Below are positions 62,811 through 64,000 of a stretch of 64,000 bases of DNA, in pieces (positions within the stretch are counted from its first letter, which is position 1; each line of letters opens with the position of its first letter). The DNA is from Polyangium jinanense (lineage in GTDB: Bacteria > Myxococcota > Polyangia > Polyangiales > Polyangiaceae), in NCBI RefSeq assembly GCF_028435365.1, contig NZ_JAGTJJ010000051.1, forward strand, positions 21,762 to 85,761. Reading direction: 5' to 3'. The notes below the pieces were generated by a model, which worked only from the letters and a program-made list of their open reading frames with translations, was not told the DNA's origin and searched no databases. Position numbers and translations under genes: made by a program.

Positions 62811-63856
62811 CCTTTGCGGCTCGTCGCGCCCGCCCGGCGCGCTTCTTTGCTTTCACCCTCTCCGCCACACTCCTCGCCCTCGGTCCCTCCGGCTGCGGGG
62901 GCGGAAACGAGAACGTCGTCCTCGTCGGCGGTCGGCAGGTCGATCCGGCAGTGATCGATCGGGATCCCGTCGCGCTCTTGCCGAGTAACCCCGTGATGCT
63001 CGGCTACCTCGACGCAGCGGCGATGTTCCAGTCGAGCCTGGGCCCGGACGTCGGTTCGATCATCACGGCGGTCTTGCCGCTCGGACCCGAGTCGAACTTC
63101 GTCGCATCGCGCGACGTGACGCGGCTCTACGGCGGGATCTACGCCATGCAGGGCGCCGATTTCTGCGCCGTGGTCCAGGGCAACTTCGACGTCGCCTCGA
63201 TCCACCGCGCAGCCGAGGCGCGCACGAAGGTGAGCTCAGGCCTGCCCCTCGTGCGCTCGCGGTACGCGGACATGGACCTGTACACCGCAGGGAACGTGGG
63301 CTTCGTGTTGCTCACGCCGCACACGGCACTCACGGGCAACGAGACGGGCATGCGCCGCGCGCTCGATCGGCTGCGGACCACGGAGATCAAGCGCGACGTG
63401 CCGCCGTGGATGATCGAGCTCCTGAACACGCCCAACGCGGCGTTCGCGCTCGCGGGGGACATCAGCGGGCAGGGGACGGTCGAGGCCGCGACGCAGAAGA
63501 TGCCGTTCCTGACGGGGCTGCAAAAGGTGCGGACGATCGGCAATTTCCAACCGCCAGGCATGAACCTCGCCGGGTCGCTGACGTACGCGGACGCGGCGTC
63601 TGCAGCGGCCGGGACGACGAATCTTGCCGATCTGCAGAAGCTCACGGGCTTCATGGGGCTTTTGTCGTCACTCGGGCTGATGGGCCCGGTGCCGCAGATC
63701 CAGGTGGCGCAGCGCGAGAACGACGTCGCCTTCACGATGCCGGTCGACACGTCATTCGCGCGGTTTCTGCTGGGGATGCTCGGCGACGTCGCGAAGAAGG
63801 CGACGACAGGGCAGGCACCGTCGAGCGGGTGGGTTTGGCCGCTTTTGACGCGCTGA
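62807..63856 (+). CDS. Putative lipoprotein, unknown function
   Basis: A 349-residue protein coupled to pheA by an ATGA overlap. Signal peptide with lipobox LLALGPSGC (Cys at ~30). The mature part has alternating helices and strands (VMLGYLDAAAMFQSS, RLYGGIYAMQGADFCAVV, DVAFTMPVDTSFARFLLG) with no named family; it looks like the myxobacterial lipoproteins that resemble DUF3352-type domains. Ends 4 bp before copy D of the hairpin element. Confidence 0.7.
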   Translation: MTFAARRARPARFFAFTLSATLLALGPSGCGGGNENVVLVGGRQVDPAVIDRDPVALLPSNPVMLGYLDAAAMFQSSLGPDVGSIITAVLPLGPESNFVASRDVTRLYGGIYAMQGADFCAVVQGNFDVASIHRAAEARTKVSSGLPLVRSRYADMDLYTAGNVGFVLLTPHTALTGNETGMRRALDRLRTTEIKRDVPPWMIELLNTPNAAFALAGDISGQGTVEAATQKMPFLTGLQKVRTIGNFQPPGMNLAGSLTYADAASAAAGTTNLADLQKLTGFMGLLSSLGLMGPVPQIQVAQRENDVAFTMPVDTSFARFLLGMLGDVAKKATTGQAPSSGWVWPLLTR

Positions 63857-63859
63857 CGG

Positions 63860-64000
63860 TGCGCTGCAGCGTAGCGCCGGGGTTTCACCCCGGACCCCGA
63901 CCAGGGGTTGTCCACCCCTGGACCCGGACCAGCGCAAGCGCTGGACCCGGGGTCGATGAACTGCGCGATGCGCAGTTCATCGAACAGGCCGAGGCAAGAC
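63860..64000 (+). repeat. Composite hairpin element, copy D (cut by window end)
   Basis: The first half is present: CCGGGG-tttca-CCCCGG, a CCAGGGG/CCCCTGG stem, CCAGCGC-aa-GCGCTGG and CGATGAACTGCGC-gat-GCGCAGTTCATCG (63955-63983), then GGCCGAGGCAAGAC as in copy C. It directly follows the lipoprotein stop. Confidence 0.85.

Noticed and set aside
1..64000. tRNA or rRNA genes
   Set aside because: I scanned for typical tRNA arms and conserved rRNA words and saw none; the integrase has no adjacent tRNA that I can recognise.

Overview
This window looks like chromosomal DNA of a large-genome myxobacterium, most likely of the Sorangium/Polyangium type. By eye it is very GC-rich, with dense, often overlapping genes and frequent GTG starts. 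It combines a class II HMG-CoA reductase (mevalonate pathway) with menaquinone genes, a very long Ser/Thr kinase protein, a type III PKS next to desaturases, lipoproteins with Lys/Pro/Ala-rich linkers, and a type VI VgrG/RHS module. The genus is inference; no rRNA or tRNA gene was seen that could test it.

Layout. 1-7.6 kb: a type VI secretion effector island, with a 5'-truncated VgrG, a TPR-like adaptor, a PAAR-like/RHS protein with a variable C-terminal toxin, and a candidate immunity gene. 7.6-15.7 kb: accessory DNA with few recognisable genes, namely a decayed AlbA_2-like gene, a CCHC zinc-knuckle membrane protein, a Pro/Ala-rich protein with a duplicated domain, a ~156-bp tandem duplication, an AT-rich array of 16-bp iterons, an excisionase-like HTH gene, a tyrosine integrase, a hypothetical protein, and an array of GC palindromes with a ~43-bp period. 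15.8-20.7 kb: a type III PKS, FAD oxidoreductase, GIDE-like membrane protein and two divergent fatty-acid desaturases, probably a small lipid or polyketide pathway. 21-24.7 kb: lipoprotein, EVE protein, L,D-transpeptidase, a sigma-like factor fused to a membrane anchor, and a small hypothetical protein. 24.9-30.1 kb: a translationally coupled pair, PilZ/acyltransferase-like protein plus E1(ThiF)-nitroreductase fusion (Rv1355c type), a candidate poorly described c-di-GMP-linked system. 30.5-42.1 kb: giant kinase, M14 carboxypeptidase, lipoprotein, kynureninase-like PLP enzyme, GNAT, cytochrome c-FTR1 iron permease and metallophosphoesterase. 42.2-44 kb: GTP-type PEP carboxykinase.

44.2-55.9 kb is a long tightly packed same-strand run: GbsR/MarR-type regulator, polyprenyl diphosphate synthase, DAHP synthase, HMG-CoA reductase, MenG, MenF, MenD, MenA, MenC, MenE, with a convergent DHNA-CoA thioesterase-like gene. 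It joins the chorismate supply, the isoprenoid supply and the menaquinone pathway. MenB and MenH are not in this window. 56-63.9 kb holds a divergent YchF-like protein, Smc, an FmdB zinc ribbon, a PheA-type P-protein and a lipoprotein.

The most unexplained sequence features are non-coding. (1) A ~330-bp composite element of stacked hairpins occupies three convergent gene junctions (20.7, 30.1, 57.1 kb), with partial copies at 15.7 and 63.9 kb; its arms show compensatory changes. (2) A 16-bp iteron array holds a 32-bp perfect palindrome ahead of the excisionase-like gene. (3) An 11-unit palindrome array has a ~43-bp period.
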